Assembly (NCBI GenBank): GCA_949825045.1
Contig: OX463810.1
Span: 34,544,201 to 34,608,200, forward strand
Source: Argyresthia goedartella
Lineage: Eukaryota; Arthropoda; Insecta; Lepidoptera; Argyresthiidae
DNA length: 64,000 nucleotides
Reading direction: 5' to 3'
Shown: positions 32,448 through 43,984 of the stretch, in pieces
How the letters are laid out: every line of letters begins with the position of its first letter
Position numbering within the stretch: the first letter of the stretch is position 1
Made by a program: the position numbers and the translations under genes
The notes under the pieces: generated by a model
Databases searched by the model: none
The model's input: only the letters and a program-made list of their open reading frames with translations
Told to the model about the DNA's origin: nothing

Positions 32448-33494
32448 CGCCTGCGTTTATAATTTTCCAAGCACAATCTCTTACCCTCCGCCAAGTTCTG
32501 TGCATGCTAGACGAACAAAATAGTATAACATGTAAATAACACAGATTACCCGTGATGCTGACATGGATTGTCGGAAATAGGACCGCATTCTTGCAAGCTG
32601 CGTGTGACATTTGCTTCACGTCGATGCAGCGAATTAGCGCCTGTCGGCGAGTACACGACGATTTACTAGTATATTTATTGCTAATGGCCGTTTGGACATG
32701 ACTGTGAACTGAAAAAGGATCTATCTATATTCCATTTTATATGATAAATAATTCGGCTTCGGCTAAACCGTGGTTCAGACAAAACACGGATGTGGCTACA
32801 TCTAGGCTAGTATATTTGACCGAGCAAGCGAAGGGCTCCATTTCGACAAGATAGGTGGCCGATTTTGCTTTCGTCTGTCTCTCTGTGTGTCTATCAGTTC
32901 CAGCCAAGGGGCCACAGTTTTCATGCGATCCTCACAAAACTTGGCACACGTGTTCCTTGAATTAAATGTTTTTTTTTGTCGAGAGCTTTTCTCGATTTTG
33001 CCCTTGGGAGTTATGACGTCATTATTTTTTTGTATGGGTTTTTTTTTCTTTCTGCAACATATCGTTTGGGATATCAATTTAAAGGGCTTCATGAGCCGGT
33101 TCTAAAAATATACTTTACCATAACCTTTCGGCCGCCTGTTTTCTAAAAGTCCAAGAAATATTTTCAAAACATACCAAGTTTGGACTCCTCGAAGTAGGAG
33201 ACGGATTAATAAAGAGGATCTATACAGACCATCAGAGTGAAATTGACTATAACTATTTTTGTGAAAAGTCAATAGATTGTATTTTAAATCGCAAAATGTA
33301 GTTTACAAAGTTATTGGTGCGGCTACTTTACTACTTGATTTTGATTGAATCTAAAATACTTACCTATAAATTGTTTCACAGTCCCCACTGTTAGCGAGGT
33401 CTACTGCCCACAGGGCCACTAGTTTAGTTACTTTCATAGTGTCATGTCCTATCCTATGGTATCTTGTTGTGGGGAAAAGCAGCGGTTATTCAAA
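32448..33494. other. Mostly unrecognised; short Rep-F core at 33295-33335
   Basis: GTTTACAAAGTTATTGGTGC is shared with 63831 and, reversed, 42012. The (T)n and GTCTGTCTCTCTGTGTGTC runs near 32870-32890 are low complexity. Confidence 0.4.
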
Positions 33495-34115
33495 CAATTT
33501 TAATTTTACAGAAACAAACTATTCGAGCGATTTATAATGCACAGACTCCTTAAGAGAGCTTTTTAATAATATTGGCATACAAACTGTGTATTTTCGAAAA
33601 TATAATGTATTTACGCAAGAACCTAACAATATTTTCCAAACTTAGCGATAGCTGTAATGTTAACCTAAGAAATAATCACAGACTAGTTGCGCCTCGGTTT
33701 AGACTCGCGAAGGTTAGCAATTCTCTACTACCATAAGATACCTCTGGAGATCTTGAAGTTGGCTTTCGAGCAATTTAAAAACCATGTTAAAGCGACTTTG
33801 TCGAAAAAGGGATATTACAATGTTCAACATTACTTAAATGACGGGACTGTTTGGGGTTAAGCTGGCTCAACACAGACCTTGCTGTTAATAATTTTGTGAT
33901 TATTTATTCCTGCTTATTAATTATAATAATTAATATTGTTAAATTTGTATTAGTTAAGCACAACCAATTTTTTAAAGAGATCTAAAAATCTATCTGTGGG
34001 AGTTTCTACGCCCTCCTTCTCCCACAGTGGGCCAATGTAAGAAGAGGCAAAAAATTAAGATTGTTCAGTATATGTAAATATCTACAGTTATAAAGACATT
34101 TGATTGATTGATTTT
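33495..34115 (+). pseudogene. LINE-T: decayed C-terminus and 3' UTR
   Basis: Broken frames retain HRLVAPRFRLAKVSNSLL and then FEQFKNHVKATLSKKGYY, NVQHYLNDGTVWG* (33765-33860), the C-terminus of a CR1/Jockey-group LINE. The 3' UTR has GTGGGAGTTTCTACGCCC, CTTCTCCCACAGTGGGCC and GAAGAGGCAAAAAATTA, ending with (ATTG)n at about 34100-34112. This is the fullest local copy of the family seen as 3' ends at 3230, 9228, 40740 and 54325. Confidence 0.75.
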
Positions 34116-34295
34116 AAATTGTCGTAGTCTTTTTTTCTTCTGATTCGTCGTGTTTAAACCAAGGAACTTTGTTATTGTTAGTTTAAATTGCTCTTCTAGC
34201 TTTAGCCTTAACATAAATATAACGTTTTTTGTTCATAGAAGCTATGTGACGGGCTGGCCCTGCCACGCGAAATGGGAAATCATCACTGGCATAAT
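34116..34295. other. No recognisable feature
   Basis: Short spacer before an (ATT)n run at 34296-34322. Confidence 0.35.
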
Positions 34296-34374
34296 TCATT
34301 ATTTATTATTATTATTATTATCATTTTCTTAGTTTTTTTTTTCACTCTTCATCTAGGAGGTAACAGTTAGTCCT

Positions 34375-34755
34375 GAGCACAGCCGTAGCCAAGTGCTAAG
34401 GATCTATGAGATTCCTGAAAAAAATCGAACGATCCTACACGTATTAAGAATCACGGCTTTTTGCAGCAGGATGAAGGCGGATGGCTTCATATTTAGCAAC
34501 TTAGGGCTATTGTTGAGAGTCTTCGGTATGATTCCAGTTGTTGATATTATGATCGGTATTGTTACTACTGTGTTGACATTCCATTGAGTCTTCAGTTCTA
34601 TGGATAAGTCCGTATATTTGGCTAGTTAAGTTGCGTGTGTGGTTGTTAAATTATGAGTGTTTGGAATAGCGACGTCAATTAAATATACTGTGTTTGTGTT
34701 TTTATCATGGATGGTTATGTCTGGCCTATTGTAATGGATTGTTTTCACGCTATTA
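34375..34755 (-). pseudogene. Restriction-like-endonuclease LINE, C-terminal fragment
   Basis: On the minus strand the sequence encodes NRPDITIHDK and YLIDVAIPNTHN, then LAKYTDLSIELKTQWNV, PIIISTTGIIPKTLN and AFILLQKAVILNTCRIVR. PD...D with the ID-V segment is the nuclease core of R2/R4-type LINEs, followed by the usual helical C-terminus. A stop codon interrupts it after NTHNLTTTHAT. (AAT)n tracts on this strand flank both sides (34794-34751 and 34322-34296), the downstream one probably its own tail. This is a different family from the 27572-30406 element. Confidence 0.75.
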
Positions 34756-34805
34756 TTTATTATTATTATTAGTCTGATTATTATTATTATTATGTTATTT
34801 TACTA

Positions 34806-36440
34806 TTTCACCCATGAAACGTTGACGATCATTCGAAGCAAAACAACGCATTATGAAACTGAAAGGCAACTTTCGCTCTCACAAGCACGTTAAGTTCGAA
34901 TTGCATCATCAACTAGTCAATAAAACACCCATGCGTACGTCAACGGAACTAATTGTCCAACAATGGATTATAAACCTTTTGACCCCAAGACTTAACGATT
35001 CAACAGTGAAAGCAATTTCGGATAACTGTGTCCATGTCCATAATGATAAAGTTTTAACTGTTTACTACCGGCCTGAATGCACAACTGCAATCTCAAAGTA
35101 TGAGTGACATTTAAAGTCACTGTCAGTTGTGAAAAGACAGCCGGTATGTCATTTAAGTAACACTTTATTTGACAGCAGCTTGCGCATTCGGCCATTTGAG
35201 TATTGTGTTGTGTTATGTTAACTTGTGTTATGTCATGTGGGAAGTGGCCTTTAAAGGCACATTTTATTGACTACAGTTTGATGGCCAGGGTGGGATTTCT
35301 TCAGACATCATTGCTATTGCGATTGAACAGATTACGTAACACCTTTCTAGCTTCAAGCATAAAATTGTCTTTGTCAAATCCTACTTATAGTAATTTAAAC
35401 TAATCCAAAATCAATGCCCGGATTTTATTTCAAAACCTGAACATACTTATCAATGTGTTAAGTTCTAATCATGAAGGTGGTAAAACCAAGTTAACAAATG
35501 GTATAGCCATAGAGAAATGTCAGCTGTTTTTATTGTTCGTTGATTCATTTTTGCAATATTCACCAAAAAACTCCAAGACTAAAGAGCCTTCTGATTGCGT
35601 TAACATCCCTAACTTGAATTAATTACCACTCAATTTTCTTTACTAGTCTTGTTATCAAGCCAGTTTTAACAAGCCCTCGGATAAAGCTCCAATTCTGTGC
35701 GCTAATTAGCGCACGCCCTCGGATAAAGCTCCAATTCTGTGCGCTAAATAAAGATACTTTATTTCACTCAGGTTAAACATTGATGATCATTATCAAAGCA
35801 TTAGAAAAACAACATTACTAGACTAATTGCACTTCGCAAAGACTCGCCCCTCCCCGAACATTCAAAGGTGTAGCCCTACAGTGTGATTAAAGCGGGCCAA
35901 GTCTTCGTTAGTGAAACGGTCTGCATTATTCCCAGAACAAATGACCCTGGCACCGCCATATATCCGGATACTCTGACAACGTTCAAGATTTAAAAAATGA
36001 ATAATTCTGGATCTTTGCGTAAAAGTTTAATAAAATTGTCTTGGGTCTTCTTATTTTTACGTGTTCCTTCGTATTCCTTGGTAAGTGTAAAGGTAATCTT
36101 TGTATGAAGTTGTATGTGACCCCGCACACATTTCAGCACCGTCCACCCGCAGACCCACATGCGCGCGCAGTACAAAATGGGCTCGACTGTTTGCGGGTCG
36201 TGTTGTATTCGTTACCTTCATACCCCGCAACAAATAACAGACTTTTTATTGGACATCTCATACGGAAGGCGGTTCCAGTACTGTTTGTTTTGAGGTGCTC
36301 AAAATGGCCCAATAAGTCCGCCACGCTCTCTGCGTGGGAGCAGGCAGGTGACGAAACGGCGAACGTAATTGGTCGGTTTTGTCCTTCGAGGATTGTGGAA
36401 CAGGTGGAAACATAGAATAGGAAAGTTGGGGGAAAATTGT
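34806..36440. other. Unrecognised, with a small palindrome-centred duplication
   Basis: Two exact 32-bp copies at 35673-35704 and 35715-35746 (starting GCCCTCGGATAAAGCTCC) flank a perfect 18-bp palindrome GTGCGCTAATTAGCGCAC at 35697-35714. Frames of 60-124 codons elsewhere have no signature. Confidence 0.6.
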
Positions 36441-36575
36441 TTGGAGATAAACATTTATATATAAAACATGCTTCTGGCCCCATACTAGGATACCAATAGG
36501 AACCAGAAGCAGCGACATCACACACATAAACATCCAAGTCCGACCCAGGGACCTCTCGCTTGGAGTGAGGAGTTT
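36441..36575 (-). mobile_element. SINE-A
   Basis: TGCTTCTGGCCCCATACTAG, GAAGCAGCGACATCACACAC and the head remnant GACCTCTCGCTTGGAG, reversed. The centre is shortened. Confidence 0.7.
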
Positions 36576-36821
36576 GATGTGGTTTTTTCATTTCAAGAGG
36601 TGGCAGACAATTGCAATTGCGCCCACGCACCGACCGAGCAGCGGCTATGGGCCAGCCCCTTGTTATGCAAAACGTTTTTAACTGGCTGAGGATAGCGGCA
36701 AAAAGACAATATTTTTGTAAGGAATAGTCTGAATCCCCAGAACATGTCTGTTCAAATTTATAAAGAAATGATTACATAAATTGTTTAAATGGTGTCTGTT
36801 ATAATCACGAATTCAAAGCAC

Positions 36822-36900
36822 GTTTTTTCCCGTACGGGGTGACAGAAGCACGACTATTGACCCAAGTCCAGCGTGTTTCAAGAATATGTTGTATTCAGCA
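36822..36900 (+). repeat. Rep-D fragment
   Basis: TTTTTTCCCGTACGGGGTGA, CAGAAGCACG and ATTGACCCAAGTCC. Confidence 0.55.
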
Positions 36901-37003
36901 TGTATAAAATAAAAAATAAACATACACATAACAATTATTTGAAACATTCCAATAGAAAATTGCAATGACAATCGCTATCGCTATACCTTTCAAAGGATAG
37001 ATA

Positions 37004-37171
37004 AGCATAAACATTTACATACATGCACATACATTGCTTCTGGCCCCACACTAGAATACCATGTGTCGCGGGAACCAAAAACAGAGACGTCCCACACATA
37101 TAATCATCCAAGACCTGGGGGTTAGGTTTGTGTATCCCCAGCCGGGGATTGAACCCGGGACCTCTCGCATG
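37004..37171 (-). mobile_element. SINE-A, nearly full length
   Basis: TTGCTTCTGGCCCCACACTA through CCCCAGCCGGGGATTGAACC and GGGACCTCTCGCATG; the first part of the tRNA-like head is lost. Confidence 0.8.
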
Positions 37172-37587
37172 TATGTTCATTATTTATGGTTTAGTTTAAG
37201 TACCAAATGGTGTGTGTATAAGTCACCTTATCCCAATGACCCTTTCCATTCAACAGAATGACCTTTTCTGAGACTATCACACGAAGCCCCAAAACTGATC
37301 ATTACACCAAAATGCGTTTTAATAGCTCCATTTAATCTTATGTACCTACACTGCCGCTACAAATGTTCTCCATCCAAACGTTGGCTCTCTCTTTATATTC
37401 TAGAGTCTCTAGGTTCCAATGTCATCAGAGGAAGTAATAGACAGAGACATGACATGAACCGCAATACCAGTCAAATAAAAATAAAAAATAAATATAAAAC
37501 TTTTTTTCACGAGCGGTCTTTTCTTGGGATGTAATTGGTTGATATCGAATTGAAATGTCATTGCGAAGGGGAGGAAGAAAAAAACAA
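37172..37587. other. No recognisable feature
   Basis: Nothing supported. Confidence 0.35.
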
Positions 37588-37692
37588 CAGGTATTGGATG
37601 TTTACATGTTTGTGCCGTCGCTGTCTCCGGTTCCCACGACACACGGTATCCTAGTGTAGGACCAGACGCAGTGTGTGTGCTTATATGTAAAA
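37588..37692 (+). mobile_element. SINE-A, 3' half
   Basis: GGATGTTTACATGTTTGTGC, GGTTCCCACGACACACGG and TATCCTAGTGTAGG; no head. Confidence 0.7.
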
Positions 37693-37993
37693 TCGCATGT
37701 TATGTTACATAATAATCATTTATGTATCATTTACTGGCCGGTTACTGGCGCACTGTCATGTCCCCAGCAAAACACTCAACTGCTGCCACATGAATTTGAG
37801 TGCCGACAAACTTTGAGTTATCGATTGTGCACCCGGGCCTCAGGTGGAATCAAAATGCGCTCATTATGTAAAAATTTAGAAATAATCTAACATCGGGCAC
37901 TCGTGCCTTTTTCCTTGTCTGTGACGTACGTATGGCAATCGGGGATATTCAACAGAGACTCTAGAAAAATGACGATTACAATAACAGTTTAAT
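37693..37993. other. No recognisable feature
   Basis: Nothing supported beyond a GGGCACTCGTGCCTTTTTCC trace (37895) that resembles a Rep-F end. Confidence 0.3.
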
Positions 37994-38152
37994 GAAAAGA
38001 TGGGTAGACCACTGGATCGTTGGACAGACGAGACAAAAGCGACTTCAAATAGCGAATGGCTAGAGGTAGCCCGAGATAGAGAAAACTGGAGGTCATTGGA
38101 GGAGGTCTTGACCCGCAGAGGGCTCCTAAATAAAATCGTAATATTAATTTAA
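37994..38152 (+). pseudogene. RTE-type LINE, extreme C-terminus
   Basis: Encodes MGRPLDRWTDETK, then WLEVARDRENWRSLEE, VLTRRGLLN and a stop at about 38150. The GRP..RW.D...ARDR..WR pattern is the usual terminus of RTE-like LINE proteins. Short but in one frame. Confidence 0.75.
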
Positions 38153-38224
38153 AGGTAGTATTTAACCGCACATCATATTTGTCCTATTTGCACAGCAAAA
38201 ATGTTCAACAAAAACACTTTTTAT

Positions 38225-38350
38225 GTGTTAAATATTTTATGTGTACTAAAATTTTGTGTTTCTTTTTCTCTTACATGTCAACCAACACGAAGGATAAAAG
38301 GGGATTCACCTACCCTGGCCCACCACTCCCCCTGATATTTCATGTGCGGT
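38225..38350 (+). repeat. Rep-H interspersed repeat
   Basis: CTTACATGTCAACCAACACG, AAGGATAAAAGGGG and CACCTACCCTGGCCCACCAC match the 6155 and 43985 copies. Confidence 0.6.
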
Positions 38351-39635
38351 TTAATATTTTCCTTAATTTAAATATGTTATCACTATAATTGATATTTAAT
38401 TTTGAATTCTCATTTAATTTGATATGTGTATACATCTAATCTGTATGAAATGTATGAACTGATAAATTGCTCTTTTATTGCAATGAGCTATATTTACTAT
38501 TTACTTTTTATTTTTATTTATTTTATTAAGTAAAAAAATAAATAAACAGGACAACTGTTAGACAACCGTGTGCACAATTATGCGTCTACCACCCCAGATA
38601 GGAAAAAACGTGACGCGAGACATTATTATAAGGTAGGGGAGTGTGGTAGGAATATTCGTAAGATTTCGTAGCAGCACTGTAGTCTGTGCATATGCACGAG
38701 GTTTTGCAAGAACCCTTGGGTTTGGTTTAATTGAATATTGTGATTGCTGCCAGATACCGCGTGGTCCGAGGCTGCCGCTGCTGCTGGCTGCTGGTGGGAG
38801 AGTGTCGCGAGCACCGCCGCCCAACTCTTAAAAGGAAGCGAGCTCGTAAACTAGACAATAAAGGATGTCCAATGGCTGCTTTAGGTGATACGGAAAAAAT
38901 AAGGAGGCATTCGAATCCATTTCCTCCACTATAAAGTCATTAACAGATTTGATTTTTGAGTTAACGTTTATTGAGTATTTGATTAAAATTCTCACTGAAG
39001 GAAAACGCGATTGATGGAAATTTTCTTGACAGAATTTAAATAACATGAGAAAAGACCTCTCAATTAATTTATTGCTTCCTTTGATTATGAAATCCTTACT
39101 TATTTCATTGCGGAATTGCATTCAAAATATGGATATTATGAATCAGAAAACTCTTCTTGAAAATCGTTTTGACCAAATAACGAAGTTTATTTTTAAACAA
39201 TTTTTATGTGGTTTGGCGCTACTTAATGTATTTTTTCCCTCTCACACTGCGAATATTTCCGCCCGGAGTAACGGGGACATTTGCACGGACGAGAGCGGGC
39301 TTCATTAGGTACAAGTAATAGGTCAATTGCAATTCAAAATTTCTATATTTTATTTATTTTTTGCCTATTCTGTACATTGGACCAGGGACCCTATTCTGTT
39401 TTGGAAAACGCCTGGCGACAGCATATCGATAGCTCCCAAGGGCGGAAAATGCCGTATTTGACTTGTCGGGCGGCGCCTATTTAGACTGGAGACTAGTTAG
39501 TAAAATACAGCATTTTGCACCCTTCCGGACGATCGACAGGCTTTCACTATGCTTTTGCCATTAGAGAATTGTGGCCCAGGTATACAGGTAACTCTTATAA
39601 TACAAATATACTGTACAATACAATGACATAGCGTC
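38351..39635. other. No recognisable feature
   Basis: Short frames (up to about 97 codons) lack signatures. No repeat family recognised. Confidence 0.35.
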
Positions 39636-39690
39636 ACAACTTTTCCATACGGGCTGGCAGATGCACAGAAAGCAGTTATTACCACTTATT
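39636..39690 (+). repeat. Rep-D fragment
   Basis: CAACTTTTCCATACGGGCTG, GCAGATGCACAG and TATTCAATACTCCA. Confidence 0.5.
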
Positions 39691-39929
39691 CAATACTCCA
39701 TGGTATGTGATATCAAAAAACGCTAACGTATCTTATTTGGAACACATGGCATCGAACCTGCTACCTTACGCAATGAGCCTCCGCGCACGCGCACGCGATA
39801 CATGCCATTACTCTCAGGTTCTAAGACACAGACACACAGTCAGACATACTGACATTATTGAATCGGACAAAGAGTTTAAATTTTGGGATAAATGTAATAT
39901 CAAGTTGCTAAATAAATAAATAATAAATA

Positions 39930-40158
39930 ACTATTAGAGGACAATCTTACACAAATTGAACTAGGCCCACAGTAAGCTCAATAAGGCTTGTGTTATGGGT
40001 ACTAGACGACGATATATTTAATACGATACTTAGAAATAATCCAAGACTAAGAAACAAATGCTCATCATACAAATATTGGCCCTTACCGGGATTTGAACCC
40101 CAGGACCGTCAGCTTCGTAGGCAGGGTCACTACCCCCTAGGCTAAACGGTCGGCAAAT
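39930..40158 (-). mobile_element. SINE-B, diverged subfamily
   Basis: Reverse complement: head CGACCGTTTAGCCTAGG with GGGTTCAAATCCCGG, body with ATTTGTATGATGAGCATT and TAGTACCCATAACACAAGCC. It shares the subfamily body with 53321 rather than with 1946. Confidence 0.7.
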
Positions 40159-40680
40159 AATCGAAAGGAAAGAAAATACTTTCTTGCTTTGGGTACAACG
40201 TAAAGGTGAAGGAAAACTGAAAAAGAAACCAAATATATCTAAACTCAATAGATACTATATATCTATAGATACTATACTACGACATCCTAAAGACAAATGA
40301 CATAAATAGTACACTAGTGACCATTACAACGTGTGATTTCTTGGTCATATTATGACTGCTTTCCACTAGACATTGAACCACTTGCACTAAATCTATTCTT
40401 GCTTAAACACGAGTTGAGCAATAGTTACTACTGATTGTTACTTGTCTAATCACATGTCTAAAATTTCGTCACAAACTAAAAGTGAAAGACCTCGAATTTC
40501 CCCAGCGGTGTGAGTTTCCCACAGCTGAATGAACTGAATGATACAATACGCTTATTGTTGGGGCAGAGATTATTAGAATTTATTTACTAAACGCCAGATT
40601 ACGTGCACCATTGTTTTAGAAAAATATTAAAATAATCACAAATAGAGGCGACGGTACAAAAACTTTAAACTAGCTGATTG
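40159..40680. other. No recognisable feature
   Basis: Nothing supported. Confidence 0.35.
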
Positions 40681-41290
40681 ACGACCTCAGTGGCGCTGAT
40701 ATGGCTCTGCCTACCATGCGAGGGGTCCCAGGTTCGATCCTACAACATTTTCCAAACTTAGCGATAGCTGTGATGTTTACCTAAGAAATAATCACACACT
40801 ACATGCGCCCCGGTTTAGACTCGCGAAGGTTAGCAATTCTTTCAAGGGTCAGTGCATTCTCTACTACAACAAGATACCCTGGAGATTTTGAAATCTGTTA
40901 ATAGTTTTGTAATTATATATTCCTGCTTATTAATTAATATTGCAATATTTGTATTAGTTGAGAACAAGCAATTTTTAAAAGAGATCTAAAAATCAATCTG
41001 TGGGAGTTTCTACGCCCACTCTCCCACAGGGGTCCAATGTAGAGAAGAGGCAAAAAATTACGTTTGCTAAGTATATGTAAATATACTATATGTAAAAATA
41101 GTTAATAATGTATTTTGACTTGACTTGACTTGACTTGATCTCCGGCTAGGGATAGAGAGAGAAAAAAAACCTGGTCTTGGATGTTTATATGTGCTGTTTG
41201 ATGGCGTGGTTTCTGGTTCCCACGACGCAGGGTATCCTAGTGTGGGTCAGAAGCAATGTATGTGCCTGTATATAAATGTTTATGTTTAAC
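40681..41290 (+). mobile_element. SINE-A split by a LINE
   Basis: Head GACCTCAGTGGCGCTGATAT through GGTTCGATC ends at 40739. The element resumes at 41137 with GATCTCCGGCTAGGG, the body CTGGTCTTGGATGTTTATAT and the end ATGTGCCTGTATATAAATG. Head and body join exactly when the 397-bp LINE piece is removed. Confidence 0.85.
40740..41136 (+). mobile_element. LINE-T 3' fragment inside SINE-A
   Basis: Matches the 33630-34115 copy: TTTTCCAAACTTAGCGATAG, CCCCGGTTTAGACTCGCGAA, GTGGGAGTTTCTACGCCC. Ends in four GACTT repeats. The 4-bp repeat GATC (40736-40739 and 41137-41140) brackets it, a target-site duplication within the SINE B box. Confidence 0.85.
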
Positions 41291-41384
41291 ATGTATGTGT
41301 ATGATTATCTCTGGCACGAGTTGCAAGGCCGTCGAGCATTATTTTCCGCGTGGCACCAGACCTACATTGAACAACTCACACAGA

Positions 41385-41500
41385 AGAGGCGCCCCTTTTT
41401 CGAAACGAGTTGGCAAGGGCACAGTTATGCCTAAGCTAAGCCTATCATTCAATGCTCCATTTCGCGTGACAGAGGGCTAGCCCATCGCCGCAGCTATGGA
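41385..41500 (+). repeat. Rep-D, long copy
   Basis: AAGGGCACAGTTATGCC, CAATGCTCCATTTCGCGTGA, AGAGGGCTAGCCCATCGCC, then CAGCTATGGAGTATGA. Confidence 0.65.
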
Positions 41501-41559
41501 GTATGAGGGGTTTCTCACGTTGTTTTCCATCAACGTTAGGACGTTCATATAATGTACGA

Positions 41560-41970
41560 TTAATTACTAATAGTCACGGTCAGCACCGGACCTGACCGGG
41601 TCAAACCCGCGCCTCCTGCATGAGAAGCGAGCGTGAAACCACTAGACCACGGACCTCTTACATTATTTTCAAATATACTAGGTCTCTGCACTGGATGGGT
41701 GTCCGTTTCTTTGTGGCATTTGTTTCGGACGCTTCCGAGTTTCGGATGACACGTTAAGCTGTAGGTCCTGGCTACTATCGCTACTCGGTGGTAGTAGACG
41801 TAAAGCTGGTCAGAGGCCCTCATAGAGCAGCTTGAAAACATCTGACAGTTGGGTTGGCCACAATAAGCCCGACCCCCCTCCATCCACCCGCACTGAGCCA
41901 GCGTGGTGGAGTATGGCTCTATCTTACTAAAAGGCCCGTGCCCCCCGGTGGGGACTTAATGGGCTACATT
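41560..41970. mobile_element. Rep-C, head inverted relative to body
   Basis: 41575-41655 carries the tRNA-like head on the minus strand (GAAGCGAGCGTGAAACCACT on plus). 41690-41960 carries the body on the plus strand (TTTCGGATGACACGTTAAGC, GGCTACTATCGCTACTCGG, CCCGCACTGAGCCAGCGTGG). Two insertions or an inversion. Confidence 0.6.
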
Positions 41971-42176
41971 ATATATACAAACTCATCAATACCCCTGGCT
42001 ATGTACATGGATTATGAAAGTAGCCGCACCAATAACTTTGTAAACTATCTTTTGCGTTCTTAACCCAACCTATCGATTTCTCACTAAATTTATATAGCCT
42101 GTTACTCTCACGGTCTCTACAAATCCAACGAGACCTAAATTGTTAACAACGCGTTATTTGGACTGAAGCGGTTTCT
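41971..42176. other. Short Rep-F core (minus) at 42010-42055
   Basis: AAAGTAGCCGCACCAATAAC then TTTGTAAACTATCTTTT is the reverse complement of the segment at 63831-63865. Confidence 0.45.
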
Positions 42177-42372
42177 CCGCCATTTTGTAAAAAAATACAA
42201 AAACTGAATCGACGAAAAATATATTTAATTATCAAAAAAGCTCACAATAATTCACAAGAATCAGTTGAGTAATGCGGCCTGTAGAGGAGAACATCCGGAC
42301 ACATCCGGACATACGAAAGCAGTTTTGCCCAATCCTGGATCGGAGTCGCTTCACACGCTCGGTCAATTAGCA
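42177..42372 (+). repeat. Rep-E interspersed repeat
   Basis: CCGCCATTTTGTAAAAAAAT, ACTGAATCGACGAAAAAT, GCGGCCTGTAGAGGAGAACA, CATACGAAAGCAGTTTTG; second copy at 43725. A small ACATCCGGAC tandem at about 42290-42309. Confidence 0.6.
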
Positions 42373-43724
42373 ACATTCTAAAATTGAGACCCACAGTATG
42401 TAACATGCTCTTGCTCATAATAAATTATAAAAACATTTAAAGAATATTGAACTCAGATTAACCTCAAAACAAACTTATTTTTTTTGTCTCTGAGCAAGTG
42501 TTGAATTTGATTTTTTGGTAGTAAGAACCTATGTTTAATCAATCTAAGTCTGGCAGCAATAGAACTGCAAAGAATTGCTGTTAGTACTACCGCATCGCAT
42601 AATAAATGCTTAAATAACATGAGCAGCAGTTCGCTTTTCATCGTATTTGAGGTAGCTTAATCAGATTATGCCAATGCATGCAATACATTGTACATGTTAT
42701 TGTGAAACTATTCAGAACTTATGCATATCACCACGTGCGGTGACACAGCCTAGTATGGCAATAAAAATGCTGATTAGCCATTACATAACTATCTGGGCAA
42801 TATTAATATGACCTTTTTTAGCAAAAGGAAGGAATGTATACTCGTAATTAGCAAATTATTGATCTCCAGATGGAGATACAGAGATAAATAAGTAGTTCTG
42901 ATCAAATATGTTTCAATCTCCCTAATAACCTAGTGATTTATCTAATACCAACGTGAACTGCAATCGCCAAAATATACAATTAGTCCTTAAACTGTTATCA
43001 ATATGATTGTTACAGATCGTACAATAACGTCGAGACGCGAACTCACTCATTAACCACGAGTTCGTTGACACTAAGAAAATGGCTGTATTCACAAATGAAC
43101 GATCATTGGAATGATCGATTCCGATTCCGTTATTGTTCGTAGCTATTACAATCGAGCGACGATTAAGGTCGAGCCGCTTCTACGATTCGATTCGAAGCGA
43201 ATATTCGTGTCTCTGCCATTAAATCTGCTCTATATTGTATGTACCTGATGTGTTACAGTTCGAGATTCGTTGGAAATGCTTTTGGAAGCGCTTTGTCAGC
43301 GGTTCTTGCGTAAAGATTATTACAGTGGAACGTTTGGTTGATCAACGTAAATGTAGCCATTTTGCAAGGCTAAACAAATGACTGCTTTACGAAATGTTTG
43401 TATGTCATTCAAATCACATTGTGGTACCTACAATACAACATGTCATACGAATATGACACACATAGATTATTATGTATATGTCGCCGTAAGATTGTAAAAA
43501 CAGTTAGTTTACTAGAGGCTCTGTGAGCTGTATACTTCGCGAGTCTTTTTGATTTGATTTGAAACACGAAATTGGCGTTGCCGGCCATCTTTTATTTCAT
43601 TATTTTCCTCCACCCCCTTACACCCGCGGCCCCTTGGCGTTTATCGCATGAAAATTTTGTCTGGACGATAAAGTTGCGTCTTAATGAGGGTAACAAAGAA
43701 GTCATGTATTTTTTTTTAACATTA
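42373..43724. other. No recognisable feature
   Basis: 1.35 kb without a recognised family. The ACGATTCGATTCGAAGCG neighbourhood near 43183 is locally CpG-rich. Confidence 0.35.
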
Positions 43725-43940
43725 CCATAAATGCGCCATTTTGAAATAAATCCAAATACTGAATCGACAAAAGTCCATATAACAATTGATCCCGCTCAAA
43801 AAATTTTACGAGATTCGTTTGAGAAATGCGACCTGTAGAGGTGAACAGCAGGATATCAGGACATACCATACGAAAGCATTTTTGTCCAAGCTGGAAAGGA
43901 GACGCTACGCCGTGCTTCGCGCTCGCTGGGTGCAATAATG
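43725..43940 (+). repeat. Rep-E interspersed repeat
   Basis: GCGCCATTTTGAAATAAAT, ACTGAATCGACAAAAGTCC, GCGACCTGTAGAGGTGAACA and CATACGAAAGCATTTTTGTC parallel the 42177 copy. Confidence 0.6.
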
Positions 43941-43984
43941 TATTGCGTGAGATTGTAAACTATCGATACATTGTAAACTCACTA

